Shown here: one piece after another, positions 16,247 through 24,891 of the stretch
Position numbering within the stretch: the first letter of the stretch is position 1
Layout: each line of letters opens with the position of its first letter
NCBI GenBank assembly: GCA_002439605.1
Contig: DJOI01000058.1
Location: 1 to 39,996 of the forward strand
Source of the DNA: Candidatus Segatella mututuai
GTDB lineage: Bacteria; Bacteroidota; Bacteroidia; Bacteroidales; Bacteroidaceae
DNA: 39,996 bases
Direction of reading: 5' to 3'
Translations under genes and position numbers: made by a program
Notes under the pieces: generated by a model
Databases searched by the model: none
What the model was told of the DNA's origin: nothing
The model's input: the letters and a program-made list of their open reading frames with translations, nothing else

Positions 16247-17236
16247 ATGAAAATAGGAAATATAGAATTTGGGAGCAGACCTCTCTTCCTCGCTCCGATG
16301 GAAGACGTGACCGACATAGGTTTCCGTATGCTTTGCAAGCGATACGGGGCGGCTATGGTATATACGGAGTTCGTGTCGGCTGAGGCTTTGGTGCGCTCAA
16401 TCAAGGCAACAGTCAACAAGTTGACCATCTGTGACGAGGAACGTCCTGTGGGCATTCAGATTTACGGCAGGACTACGGAGGACATGGTGGAGGCGGCCAA
16501 GATAGTGGAACAGGCAAGCCCCGATGTGATAGACCTCAACTTCGGCTGTCCTGTGAAGAAAGTAGCAGGAAAAGGTGCAGGGGCGGGTATGCTGAGAAAT
16601 ATCCCCTTATTGCTCGACATTACACGCAACGTGGTGAAGGCTGTCAATGTGCCCGTGACGGTAAAGACCCGATTGGGATGGGATAATGACAACCTTGTGA
16701 TTACCGACTTGGCGGAACAACTGCAGGACTGCGGCATACAGGCTCTTACCATACACGGAAGAACGAGAAGCCAGATGTATACGGGAAAGGCCGACTGGCG
16801 ACTGATAGGCGAGGTGAAGAACAATCCACGAATCCATATTCCTATTATCGGCAATGGTGACATCGCGACACCCGAGGAAGCACAGCTTGCCTTCGAACGT
16901 TACGGGGTGGATGCAGTCATGGTGGGAAGAGCCACTTTCGGGAGACCTTGGATTTTCAAGGAGATGCGCGATTACTTGGATGATACGGGGGCGGCTCCGC
17001 TCTCTGTCGATGAGAAGATAGACATCCTGGAAGAACAGCTGCGCATCAACATCGACCGTATAGATGAGTACAGGGGCATCCTGCATACACGTCGGCACTT
17101 GGCTGCATCGCCTGTGTTCAAAGGTATTCCCGACTTCAAGCAGATGCGTATCGCCATGCTCAGGGCCAACACCGAAGAAGAGCTGAAGAAGATTCTCGCA
17201 GAATGCAGAGAACGACTGTCGCAGCTTTCCGTATAG
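16247..17236 (+). CDS. dusB: tRNA-dihydrouridine synthase
   Basis: 329 residues. The TIM-barrel begins LFLAPMEDVTDIGFR, has YTEFVSAEAL, the catalytic cysteine Cys101 in LNFGCPVKKV, the HGRTR..MYTGKADW FMN/tRNA segment and IPIIGNGDI...VDAVMVGRATFGRPWIF. It reduces specific uridines in the tRNA D-loop with FMN. The sequence blocks fit the DusB subgroup; the exact uridine targets are not readable from sequence. It is separated from dprA by 257 bp with its own possible promoter. Confidence 0.92.
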   Translation: MKIGNIEFGSRPLFLAPMEDVTDIGFRMLCKRYGAAMVYTEFVSAEALVRSIKATVNKLTICDEERPVGIQIYGRTTEDMVEAAKIVEQASPDVIDLNFGCPVKKVAGKGAGAGMLRNIPLLLDITRNVVKAVNVPVTVKTRLGWDNDNLVITDLAEQLQDCGIQALTIHGRTRSQMYTGKADWRLIGEVKNNPRIHIPIIGNGDIATPEEAQLAFERYGVDAVMVGRATFGRPWIFKEMRDYLDDTGAAPLSVDEKIDILEEQLRINIDRIDEYRGILHTRRHLAASPVFKGIPDFKQMRIAMLRANTEEELKKILAECRERLSQLSV

Positions 17237-17564
17237 TCATAACCTCCTCGCACAACTGTACTAAATGTTACGGAACGATTGTGCATCTTGTCGTACCTCA
17301 AATTCGCAACCTTATAGGAGTGGATTTGAGGTTCGTATGGTTAATAAATGAATCTTCCTATTTATATTTTTGACAAAGCCCAATTGTTTCCTTGGAATAG
17401 GCAAAGCTATGCCCCATGGAAATGAGAACTTTTGGATGTTCTTTACCAAGATAAGTGTGTGATGGATAGTTATTGCATGGGAAGGTATGAATTACTATGG
17501 CGCAAAGTCTTGGGAAGCCTACGACAAACTACGGGGAAACCTATTATGAAATGTATAATGCAAT

Positions 17565-17627
17565 TTGTATTTAGTTATATATAAGTTGTATTTAATAAAA
17601 TATAAATTGTATTTAATGAAATACAAC
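17565..17627. repeat. Three tandem 21-bp AT-rich repeats
   Basis: TTGTATTTA begins at 17565, 17586 and 17607, exactly 21 bp apart. The third unit is a perfect 8-bp dyad, TTGTATTT-N4-AAATACAA, and the second nearly so. Two-turn spacing of palindromes is typical of operator arrays, but no target gene is apparent. Confidence 0.75.
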
Positions 17628-17727
17628 TTAGGTGAAGTGCTTTGCGTGGCGTTGCTTGAGTTTTTGCTCCTTACTGATGCAAGGTTTGTGTAAGGGTGAT
17701 AGGGATTTATGATAGTGCCGAGATTAA

Positions 17728-17761
17728 AAAGAACCGTACTTATTGCAAAGTACGGTTCTTT
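17728..17761 (-). terminator. Intrinsic terminator of the HMA/TonB operon
   Basis: A perfect 14-bp stem (17728-17741 with 17748-17761) and 6-nt loop, followed on the minus strand by TTTAATC after the T-rich end of the stem. It lies 42 bp after the stop of the leftward HMA gene. Confidence 0.8.
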
Positions 17762-17802
17762 CTATGTAATACAGTAATACGAGGATTAGTCCTGACTGGG
17801 GG

Positions 17803-18321
17803 TTATTTCCCGCAGCAACTTCCCTCTTTCTTCACTTCAGCTTTCTTGCTACAGCCTCCACAGCCGCCTTTCTTTTCGCCGTTCTTCTTGCTGCAGCCCC
17901 CGCAGCCTTCTTTCTTCATTTCAGCCTTTTTGCTGCAACAGCTGCCTTTGGCTGCATCTGCTTTCTTGCTGTAACAGCTACCGCCTTTCTTTTCGCCATT
18001 CTTCTTGCAGCAACCTCCGCAGCCGCCTTTCTTGGTTTCGCCGGTGACAACGGTGGCCTTGTAGCCTATCTTGTCAAAGCCCTTGGCGATGTTCTCGGGG
18101 GTCGTCTTGTCGGCATCGTACTCGATGGTTACTTTCTGGTCGGGTACGCTGGTGGTAATCTGCTTGATGCCTTTTTCAAAGCGTAGGTTGCCCTTGATCT
18201 TGTTCTCGCAGTTCTCACAATGCATCTGTGGAAGCGTGGTGAACACTACAGTCTTGATGTCCTTGGCAAACATGCTGATGGCAAATACCAACATGGCCGT
18301 TACTGTCATAATCTTTTTCAT
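17803..18321 (-). CDS. Exported HMA-domain metallochaperone with cysteine-rich tail
   Basis: 172 residues. A signal peptide (about 1-19, ending MFA) is followed by one heavy-metal-associated domain with MHCENC (Cys35, Cys38) as the MxCxxC metal site. From residue 97 the protein becomes a lysine/glycine-rich tail of 76 residues with 12 cysteines. It is built from alternating units GCGGC(C/S)KKNGEKKGG and SC(C/Y)SKKA(D/E), ending in CCGK. The tail resembles a metallothionein but is exported. It is the last gene after a TonB receptor (100 bp gap) and ends in a good terminator. It likely binds or hands over copper or another soft metal in the periplasm; the metal is not determined by the sequence. 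Confidence 0.88.
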   Translation of the reverse strand: MKKIMTVTAMLVFAISMFAKDIKTVVFTTLPQMHCENCENKIKGNLRFEKGIKQITTSVPDQKVTIEYDADKTTPENIAKGFDKIGYKATVVTGETKKGGCGGCCKKNGEKKGGSCYSKKADAAKGSCCSKKAEMKKEGCGGCSKKNGEKKGGCGGCSKKAEVKKEGSCCGK

Positions 18322-18421
18322 AATCTTTCCTTTCTTTAATAATTAAAGTCTTTTATAGTTAGTGAATCATTCGAGCTTTGTCATCCTTCGAGATGAGAGA
18401 GCCCTGTTGGAAATCCTTTGC

Positions 18422-20476
18422 TTAGAGCTTTCCGAAGTTTACACGGATGCCGACATAGCCCATGGCTCCATTGACGGGACCCCATACCATGTTGGTGTCA
18501 AACTGGGTGCCCCAAGGATTCATGGCATCTACTACAGGGTGCTTTTGTTTGAATCCTGTCAGGTTTTCGCCTCCTATGTAGACAGAGAAATGGCGGAACC
18601 AACGCGTGATTTGTGCGCTGAGCAAGCCATAGGCTTTGAAGTTCTGGCTCCATGAAGGCTCACCGTTGGCAAGAGTATAGGCCTGGGGCAATCTTCCACC
18701 GCCATTGAGTTGCAAGGTGGCGTCAAACTGCCAGAGTCCGAGCGGGGTCTTGTAGGAGGCAGACACCAAACCTTTGTACTTGCTGAGCAACGGCTTGTCC
18801 ATGCGTATGCCGTCATAGGTTTCCTTGACATAGTTGCGGCGATAGGCGGCAGTAAGGGTCATGCCTTTGAAGATGGGGTAGGTGGCGTCAATCTGAAACA
18901 CGTGCGAATAGCTCTTTCCATCCAGGTTGGAGATGCGCACTTCATGCACATCGCTGTCAAAGTTGATGACGGCCTGGTTCTGGAAATCGGTGTAATAATA
19001 TTCGGCGTTGAGTTTGAGCGTCTGTCCGAATAGCGGTATGTTCATCTGGCTGCTGATGCCGTAGTTCCAGGCTTCCTCCTGTTTCAGGTTGTCGTCGATG
19101 ACGAGTTTTCTGCTGCTTGCCAGGAGATAGTTGTTCTCGGCGAGAGCGTGTACGGACCGATAGCCTTTGCCGGCGGAAAGGCGGAAGCCAATGATATCGT
19201 TGGCTTGCCACTTCACGTGGAAGCGTGGAGTCACAAAGTTGCCGTACAGATTACTGTGGTCGGCACGGATGCCAGCCATGACGATGAGTTTGTTGTTGAG
19301 ATTGTAGGTGTATTGGGCATAGATGCCCGGTACTGTTTCCTTCTCGTTGGCGCGAGTCTTTTCTTCGCTTGGGTTGTCTGTGAGCCGGTATTGCTGTCCT
19401 AAGTAGTCATGGTTGAGACTCACACCCGTGGAAAGGTTGTGCTGCTTGTTGAAGTTGTGCTCAAACATGAGTGAGGCATACAGGTTCTTCTCGTTCACGT
19501 AGTAGGTCTTGTGCCCGTAGAGGGCATCTTCCTGGTGCATGGATCCTGTTGCCATGAGGGCGATATTGGTGCCGTGCTCCTTGTTGAGGATGAACGCATG
19601 CTTCATGTAGGCTTCGTAGCGGTTGGTCTTGATGTCTATGCCATATAGCTCCTTGCCCTCCATGTTCTTTTTCATGTCGTCGTCCAATTCCTTGAGCGTC
19701 TGTCCTCCGCGTCGATGTTCGCTGATGAGGGAGATTCCGGCACGTAGCATATAGTGCTCCGACTTGAATATCCATCGGTTCTGCAAGTTGTATTGCAGAA
19801 TGTTGGGCATGTCCTTGAAGCCATCCATGTTCATGTCGTTGGCTCCCCATCTGTTCTCGTAGTGCGTAAGCAACTCGGTGGTGAGCTTGCTGTTCAGATG
19901 AACGTTGGCGGCGGCGTTGGCTTCCAGTTTACCGTCGGTGTCGCCATAGAGGTTGGCCTCCACGCCAGGCGCATCGTCCGCCTTGAGGTATTCCACGTTG
20001 ATTTGGCCTGTAATGCTCTCGTATCCAGCTTTTACCGAAGAGGCTCCTTTGCTTACCTGTATGCTCTGCATCCATGGTCCTGGTACGTAGCCCAACGCGA
20101 AAGGGGATGCCGCGCCACGGAAGTTGGGCAGGTTTTCTGTCATCATCTGTACATAGGTGCCGGCAAGTCCGAGCAGCTTGATTTGCCTGGCTCCGGTAGC
20201 AGCATCGCTATAGTTGACATCTACCGAGGGATTGGTGGTAAAACTTTCGCCCAGGTTGCAGCAGGCAGCCTTGAAGAGCTCGTCTTTGTTGATGATGGAA
20301 CCATTGATGGCTCCAGCCAGCCGGCTCACGCCTGCCTTACGGCTTACTACAGTTACTTCCTTTATCTCTTGGTCGGCTATGGTGTCTTTCTTTTCGCTCT
20401 GTTGGGTTTCGTTTTGCGCAAAACTTGCCAATGGCATCATTAGCGCAATGCCAAGTAATGTATGTCTTGTGTTCAT
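18422..20476 (-). CDS. TonB-dependent outer-membrane receptor
   Basis: 684 residues. A signal peptide (about 1-20, SFA|Q) is followed by a TonB-box-like stretch EIKEVTVVSRKAG, a plug domain (about 55-160, with NPSVDVNYSDAATGARQIKLLGL and SVKAGYESITGQINVEY) and a beta-barrel ending in a typical aromatic/charged terminus VGIRVNFGKL. It has no SusC-type N-terminal carboxypeptidase-like domain. Two adjacent cysteines (AACCNLGESF) open the plug. It is flanked in the same operon by a small exported Cys protein and the HMA protein, which points to a metal or metal chelate as ligand. Vitamin-B12- or siderophore-type ligands cannot be excluded. Confidence 0.88.
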   Translation of the reverse strand: MNTRHTLLGIALMMPLASFAQNETQQSEKKDTIADQEIKEVTVVSRKAGVSRLAGAINGSIINKDELFKAACCNLGESFTTNPSVDVNYSDAATGARQIKLLGLAGTYVQMMTENLPNFRGAASPFALGYVPGPWMQSIQVSKGASSVKAGYESITGQINVEYLKADDAPGVEANLYGDTDGKLEANAAANVHLNSKLTTELLTHYENRWGANDMNMDGFKDMPNILQYNLQNRWIFKSEHYMLRAGISLISEHRRGGQTLKELDDDMKKNMEGKELYGIDIKTNRYEAYMKHAFILNKEHGTNIALMATGSMHQEDALYGHKTYYVNEKNLYASLMFEHNFNKQHNLSTGVSLNHDYLGQQYRLTDNPSEEKTRANEKETVPGIYAQYTYNLNNKLIVMAGIRADHSNLYGNFVTPRFHVKWQANDIIGFRLSAGKGYRSVHALAENNYLLASSRKLVIDDNLKQEEAWNYGISSQMNIPLFGQTLKLNAEYYYTDFQNQAVINFDSDVHEVRISNLDGKSYSHVFQIDATYPIFKGMTLTAAYRRNYVKETYDGIRMDKPLLSKYKGLVSASYKTPLGLWQFDATLQLNGGGRLPQAYTLANGEPSWSQNFKAYGLLSAQITRWFRHFSVYIGGENLTGFKQKHPVVDAMNPWGTQFDTNMVWGPVNGAMGYVGIRVNFGKL

Positions 20477-20581
20477 TGTTATCTTATTTGTCGTTGTCCT
20501 TTTTCATCTTTTTATCTTAATTTACGACGAGGGTTATGCCCATGGTTGGCCAAACCTTCATCATGTCGACAAGATGGAGAT

Positions 20582-20965
20582 TCAGATGGTCAGGACTTTA
20601 ATAAGATAGAGATACAATTTCGGTGGTGGACTGTATCCTGTTTCGGGTAGGCTGTTGCTCGTGGTCTTTGTTGCCCAGAAAGACAGATTGGGCTGTTGCC
20701 ACTCGTGAATGATAGCCATCAAAGGCTGGAAGACATGAAAGTCGAAAGCCGTTAGCTGCATTTGCGTCGTCGGCGATAGCTGTACGCTCGATACCTTCAT
20801 GCATCCTTTGGTGGTTTCGGAACTACCGCCGTTTTGTGCCGTATGCGACAGTATTACGGTAGTCTTGCCAGAACATGAGCAATGACGAAATGTTACCCCG
20901 CTTCCCATGACAACGAGTACCATGGCAAGGAAGGAGATAAAAGATATGTGTAACAATTTCCTCAT
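20582..20965 (-). CDS. Small exported Cys-containing protein upstream of the TonB receptor
   Basis: 127 residues from the ATG at 20963-20965. The N-terminus is a clear signal peptide or anchor (LLHISFISFLAMVLVVMGSG) followed by FRHCSCSGKT, and another cysteine lies in KGCMKV. The rest is polar with no domain recognised. Small proteins of this design are common in Bacteroidota next to metal-related TonB receptors. It starts about 10 bp after a TTACTTTGC sequence that may be its promoter. Its role in metal binding is inferred from the His/Cys motif and location only. Confidence 0.65.
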   Translation of the reverse strand: MRKLLHISFISFLAMVLVVMGSGVTFRHCSCSGKTTVILSHTAQNGGSSETTKGCMKVSSVQLSPTTQMQLTAFDFHVFQPLMAIIHEWQQPNLSFWATKTTSNSLPETGYSPPPKLYLYLIKVLTI

Positions 20966-21046
20966 ATTCGGTTGCAAAGTAACATAGTTTTTCTGTAACA
21001 TGCAAGTTTTTGCTTGCTTTTTAATATAATTTATGTGGTGGAGTCT

Positions 21047-23365
21047 CTACTTCTTCGAGTACATCGCCAGTTGGGTCCAGCGTATCTTGTCATCGGCGTT
21101 GGTTGCCTTGTCGGCTTTCGCCGCAGCCCATGCTCCTATCTTTTTGCTCAGGAGATAGTAGGCAGGATGCTCGTTGTCTGCCGCCTCTGCTATTTTCTTG
21201 GCAAGCGATAGCTGCAGCCTCGTGACAGTCTTGTCGAGGGTCTTGGTGGCGGGTTGCTCAAAGTACACTCTGAAGATGTTGTCGGTGAAGTCCCCCAAGG
21301 AGTAAGTCTTGCCAGTATTCAGCGAATTGGCAAATTCTATCTTCTTGTATAGTTTGGTGATTTCGTCGGCAAAGAAGTCTGCTACGCCGATGCTTGCCTC
21401 TTGTGCGGCATCAAAGTCTTGGGTGACGCTCCTTTCGTTGAGCCATTGGCAATTCAGCAGTTCTTTGGCTACCCAGTCGAAGGCATTTGTCTGCAGGTTA
21501 TAGTCCAAGACTTCGTGGCTCTTGTTGTTGGAACCATTCAATACGTGGTTTAGCTTGACACCTCCCACATAGTAAAGATTGTTTTTTACAAGAGTTTTGT
21601 ATTGTTCTACCAGTGTTTTGTATATTTCCTCCTTCAGTTGTGTCTTTTCCTTTCCTTTCAGCCACAGGCTCATGTGCCCAAGGACGTATTTCAAATTGCT
21701 GATGCCCATGCTTCCTGCCTTGAAGGGCTCGCACGACAGGTCGTAGTTCACTACGGTGGGGTCGTAGAAAGTGCCCCATTGCTGTTCGCCATACCTGTAC
21801 CTCGGGTCGCCCTCATGCTCGTCGATGAACTTGGCTACGATTTTCCAGTCTTCTTCTGTAGTAAGCGACGGATCGGTGGGATAGTAGATGTATTTCAACA
21901 GGTTCTTGTCGTAAGGGCCTAAGTTGGTGTACGAGAGTGGAATGTCTTTCCTTCCTGGTGGGACGATATAGTTGAAGTATATGTAGTCCATGGTGGAGGC
22001 GCTGAGGCCGTTCTTTTTGACGAATTCTGGGTCGAGTAACTGTTTGATGGTATAAGCTTGTGAGCCTGCCATGTTGTGTGCAAGTCCCAAAGTATGTCCT
22101 ATTTCGTGGTTGATGACACATTGTAGGTGGTCTGCAAACATCTTCTCGGGCATCTTTCCTCCTCTGATTTCTTCGCATGCCTGTGCAGTCTGCACATACC
22201 CTGTGCGTAGGGCGAAATCAGCGATGGATCCCCATACGTAGACATCGGCACAGTAAAGCTCGCCAGTCCTTGGATCCGACCAAGAGGGGCCTTGCGCTCC
22301 ACCACGGTCGGTAGGTATGTATCTGATGCAGTTGTACTTGAGGTTGTCTTCATCGAACTCATCATCATTTTTTGGATAGTCTTTCACGACGATGACATCC
22401 TTGAGACCTATGCTGCGGAACACTTCGTTCCATTCCAGGATGCCTTTTCTCAGCGGCTCTTTCCAACAGTCGGGGAATTGGTCGTCGAGATAATACACGA
22501 TGTGCTTGTTGGGTTCTACTATCTTTCCGCTTTTCCATGCCTTCCAGTCTTTGGGCTGTATGTTCCACCGTTCCACATACGATACTTTGTCGTACAGGTT
22601 GCTTTTGCTGAGGTCGTATCGGTCCAGCGTCTTGTCGAAAAGTCCGATTCGCCTGTCGGAAAGGCGTGGTCTCATCTTTTCCTTTGGCAACAAGAGAGCG
22701 CTGACGACGAGCTGTGCTGAACAGAGGTTGTTGGCAAGACTCTCGTCTCCCTTCGGTGTCACATCGAACGACATGAGTGTGCTGACGCTGAAATTGTCGT
22801 CGAAGGCCTTTACTGTTTCTATCCAACTGAACGATTTGTTGTATCTTACCGTCGCCTTTCGAAACCATGGCGAGAAAGGCGAGAAGACCTCGTCTGTCAG
22901 GAACAGTTTAGTTATGTCGAAAGTAACGGTCTTGCTTCCGTTGTCGTAGAGGGGCAGTGCGGCGAGGAAATAGTCCTTGTTGTTGTCGGCCAGCGATTTC
23001 GTCTCCTTGTCGTTGCTGTCGTTTCCAACGATGTTGGAGGCTCTCTGCTTCAGATATACTTTGTCGCCTTCCTGCACAAAGTAAGTTATCAGTACTTGGG
23101 GGCGTGTACCTACTTCTGCATATTTGTAGTGTGTTGTGCTTTTCACGCAAGCCGACATCATGATGTCCCTGCCGAGATATTCTTTGGGAAGCGTGAGCAG
23201 AAGAGAGCTTCCCGCAGAGCTGAAAGTGGCGAAACCGCTCTTGGCGTTGACCTTTTGTCCAGAAGCAAAGGCTTCTTTCACATTACTTACGTGCTGTGCT
23301 TGCGCTCTGTAACCGATGCAGAGCGCAAAGCTGATGGACAATATGTATTTCTTGTTTATCTTCAT
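21047..23365 (-). CDS. Exported zinc metalloprotease (metzincin) of the SusC/SusD operon
   Basis: 772 residues. A signal peptide ends near residue 24 (AQA|Q). The metzincin signature HEIGHTLGLAHN is complete at 420-430, with the Met-turn STMDY at 457-461. The N-terminal third (DUF5118/DUF5117-like, including LPKEYLGRDIMMSA and RYNKSFSW) matches the large Bacteroidota family of zinc-dependent metalloproteases. It follows susD by 84 bp and is probably in the same operon. It thus likely trims protein, peptide or glycoprotein ligands at the outer membrane for uptake. Confidence 0.88.
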   Translation of the reverse strand: MKINKKYILSISFALCIGYRAQAQHVSNVKEAFASGQKVNAKSGFATFSSAGSSLLLTLPKEYLGRDIMMSACVKSTTHYKYAEVGTRPQVLITYFVQEGDKVYLKQRASNIVGNDSNDKETKSLADNNKDYFLAALPLYDNGSKTVTFDITKLFLTDEVFSPFSPWFRKATVRYNKSFSWIETVKAFDDNFSVSTLMSFDVTPKGDESLANNLCSAQLVVSALLLPKEKMRPRLSDRRIGLFDKTLDRYDLSKSNLYDKVSYVERWNIQPKDWKAWKSGKIVEPNKHIVYYLDDQFPDCWKEPLRKGILEWNEVFRSIGLKDVIVVKDYPKNDDEFDEDNLKYNCIRYIPTDRGGAQGPSWSDPRTGELYCADVYVWGSIADFALRTGYVQTAQACEEIRGGKMPEKMFADHLQCVINHEIGHTLGLAHNMAGSQAYTIKQLLDPEFVKKNGLSASTMDYIYFNYIVPPGRKDIPLSYTNLGPYDKNLLKYIYYPTDPSLTTEEDWKIVAKFIDEHEGDPRYRYGEQQWGTFYDPTVVNYDLSCEPFKAGSMGISNLKYVLGHMSLWLKGKEKTQLKEEIYKTLVEQYKTLVKNNLYYVGGVKLNHVLNGSNNKSHEVLDYNLQTNAFDWVAKELLNCQWLNERSVTQDFDAAQEASIGVADFFADEITKLYKKIEFANSLNTGKTYSLGDFTDNIFRVYFEQPATKTLDKTVTRLQLSLAKKIAEAADNEHPAYYLLSKKIGAWAAAKADKATNADDKIRWTQLAMYSKK

Positions 23366-23449
23366 GTTTTTAAAAACAGTTGCTTTTGTAGGTAGGTTAT
23401 AATGGTGTTCGGATGTATTTCTAACAGCATGCGAAACCGGACGCAGCCA

Positions 23450-24874
23450 TCAATATCCTGGGTTTTGTGTGAGGTTGGGGTTGTTGCTGCGTGCCGTTGT
23501 AGAGATAGGCCATAGCAACTCGTGTCCGTCCTCGCTGATGTTCATGTGTTCTGATGCGGTGGGTCGGCTATCTGTGGCTTCGCCAGTTTGGTATTTGCGA
23601 AGAGCCAGCACAGCTTTCTTGCCAGCTTCTCCGCTTCTGAACCATCGTCGCAGGTCGTACCATCTGAATCCCTCGGCGATGAACTCTACTCTTCTTTCCT
23701 GCATGATGCGTGCGGTGAACTCGTCCTCGTTGCTTACATCGCTGGTAGAAAGCGCAGGCAATCCACGCTTGGCTCTCAGCTCGTTGAGGCGTGTCAGACC
23801 ATTTGGATAACCTTGCGACTCTGCCGATATGAGGTACATTTCTGCGATGCGTGTCACAGGATAAGGGTCGTCGCCATTGTATGACGGGAATTTTGTCACA
23901 TCGTAAGTGTCTTTTCCTTGGTAGGTGAGATGTCTTACCGAACCAGCCTTTCTGGTGTCGCCTTCCTCAAAGGCTTTCCATAGAGATAGGTCTACGGGGA
24001 ACTCGTATCGTCCCAGGTCTCCATAGCCGGCAGAACCAGCTCCGTTGGTGCTGTTGTAGTCGTTGACGAGGTTGGAACGCAGGAACCAGCCGGGGCTTCC
24101 GCTGTCGGAAGAGTTGTTCTCCCAGGCGAGGATGAATTCCTTGCTTGTCTTCTTATGGAAGATGGTTTCGAAGTCATCGGCAAGCACAAATCTTCCGTCG
24201 GCGATGACCTCCTCTGCCAATTGCTTGGCCTTCTCTTTGTCCTGCACCCCGGCGGTAGCAATGAGGAGCGTGCGCGCCAGCAGAGCCTTGGCTGCAATGT
24301 TGCTGACGTATCTGGAGCTTGTGTATGCCGGGGCATGGGCTACGGCATATTCCAGGTCTTCTTTGATAAACTTCCAAATGTCGGCTTCGGGTGAGCGCGA
24401 GCATCCATCAGCCTCGTCTGAATTTTTCACCAATGGCGCATCTCCCCAGAATGTCACCACTCGCTGGTAGAGCCATGCCCTGATGAAGCGTGCCTGAGCC
24501 TCTGTCTCCAAGTCTTGGGTGGTTTGCGATGCTTTAGCTTCCAAAAGATTGACGAGGTTGTTGGCAAGTTGTATGCGATAGTACAATTGATTCCACCATC
24601 CGTCGATGTTGTAGCTTGTGCCCGTGCAGGTGTTGTTATCTATGTCGGTACACCAGCTTCTGCTGTTCAGGTTGTCGGCCGCAACATCGTCCTGTACGTT
24701 CTGCAATCCCATGGAGAACTGTTGTGCTCCGTCATATACGCCAGTAAGCAGGTACTGGTAGTCGTCTTCTGTAAGTGTGGAGTTGGCGATGGCATCGGTA
24801 GGATTGTAGTCGAGTTTGCAGCTTGTTACCGCTAATCCCACGATAATGCCTGATATGATGTGGATATATTTCAT
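23450..24874 (-). CDS. SusD/RagB-family outer-membrane lipoprotein
   Basis: 474 residues. The lipobox VTSC at 16-19 marks a lipoprotein. The SusD pattern is present: an early DYNPTDAIANSTLTEDDY block, LANNLVNLLEA, QARFIRAWLYQRVVTFWGDAPLV and the C-terminal LNELRAKRGLPAL and RRVEFIAEGFRWYDLRRW blocks. It is the surface lid of the SusC transporter, which it follows by 17 bp. The ligand cannot be read from sequence; the metalloprotease downstream argues for peptide-derived material rather than glycans, as no glycoside hydrolase is present. Confidence 0.93.
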   Translation of the reverse strand: MKYIHIISGIIVGLAVTSCKLDYNPTDAIANSTLTEDDYQYLLTGVYDGAQQFSMGLQNVQDDVAADNLNSRSWCTDIDNNTCTGTSYNIDGWWNQLYYRIQLANNLVNLLEAKASQTTQDLETEAQARFIRAWLYQRVVTFWGDAPLVKNSDEADGCSRSPEADIWKFIKEDLEYAVAHAPAYTSSRYVSNIAAKALLARTLLIATAGVQDKEKAKQLAEEVIADGRFVLADDFETIFHKKTSKEFILAWENNSSDSGSPGWFLRSNLVNDYNSTNGAGSAGYGDLGRYEFPVDLSLWKAFEEGDTRKAGSVRHLTYQGKDTYDVTKFPSYNGDDPYPVTRIAEMYLISAESQGYPNGLTRLNELRAKRGLPALSTSDVSNEDEFTARIMQERRVEFIAEGFRWYDLRRWFRSGEAGKKAVLALRKYQTGEATDSRPTASEHMNISEDGHELLWPISTTARSNNPNLTQNPGY

Positions 24875-24891
24875 GAGCTATAGTTGTTGTT

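Larger units (their letters stand above)
17237..17802. other. 566-bp intergenic region with three 21-bp repeats and a terminator
   Basis: No gene of credible length. It holds a short inverted repeat CCTCAAAT/ATTTGAGG near 17297-17331, the 21-bp repeat array and the hairpin listed below. The surrounding genes converge on it, so the repeats do not obviously serve a nearby coding promoter; a small RNA is one possibility. Confidence 0.6.
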
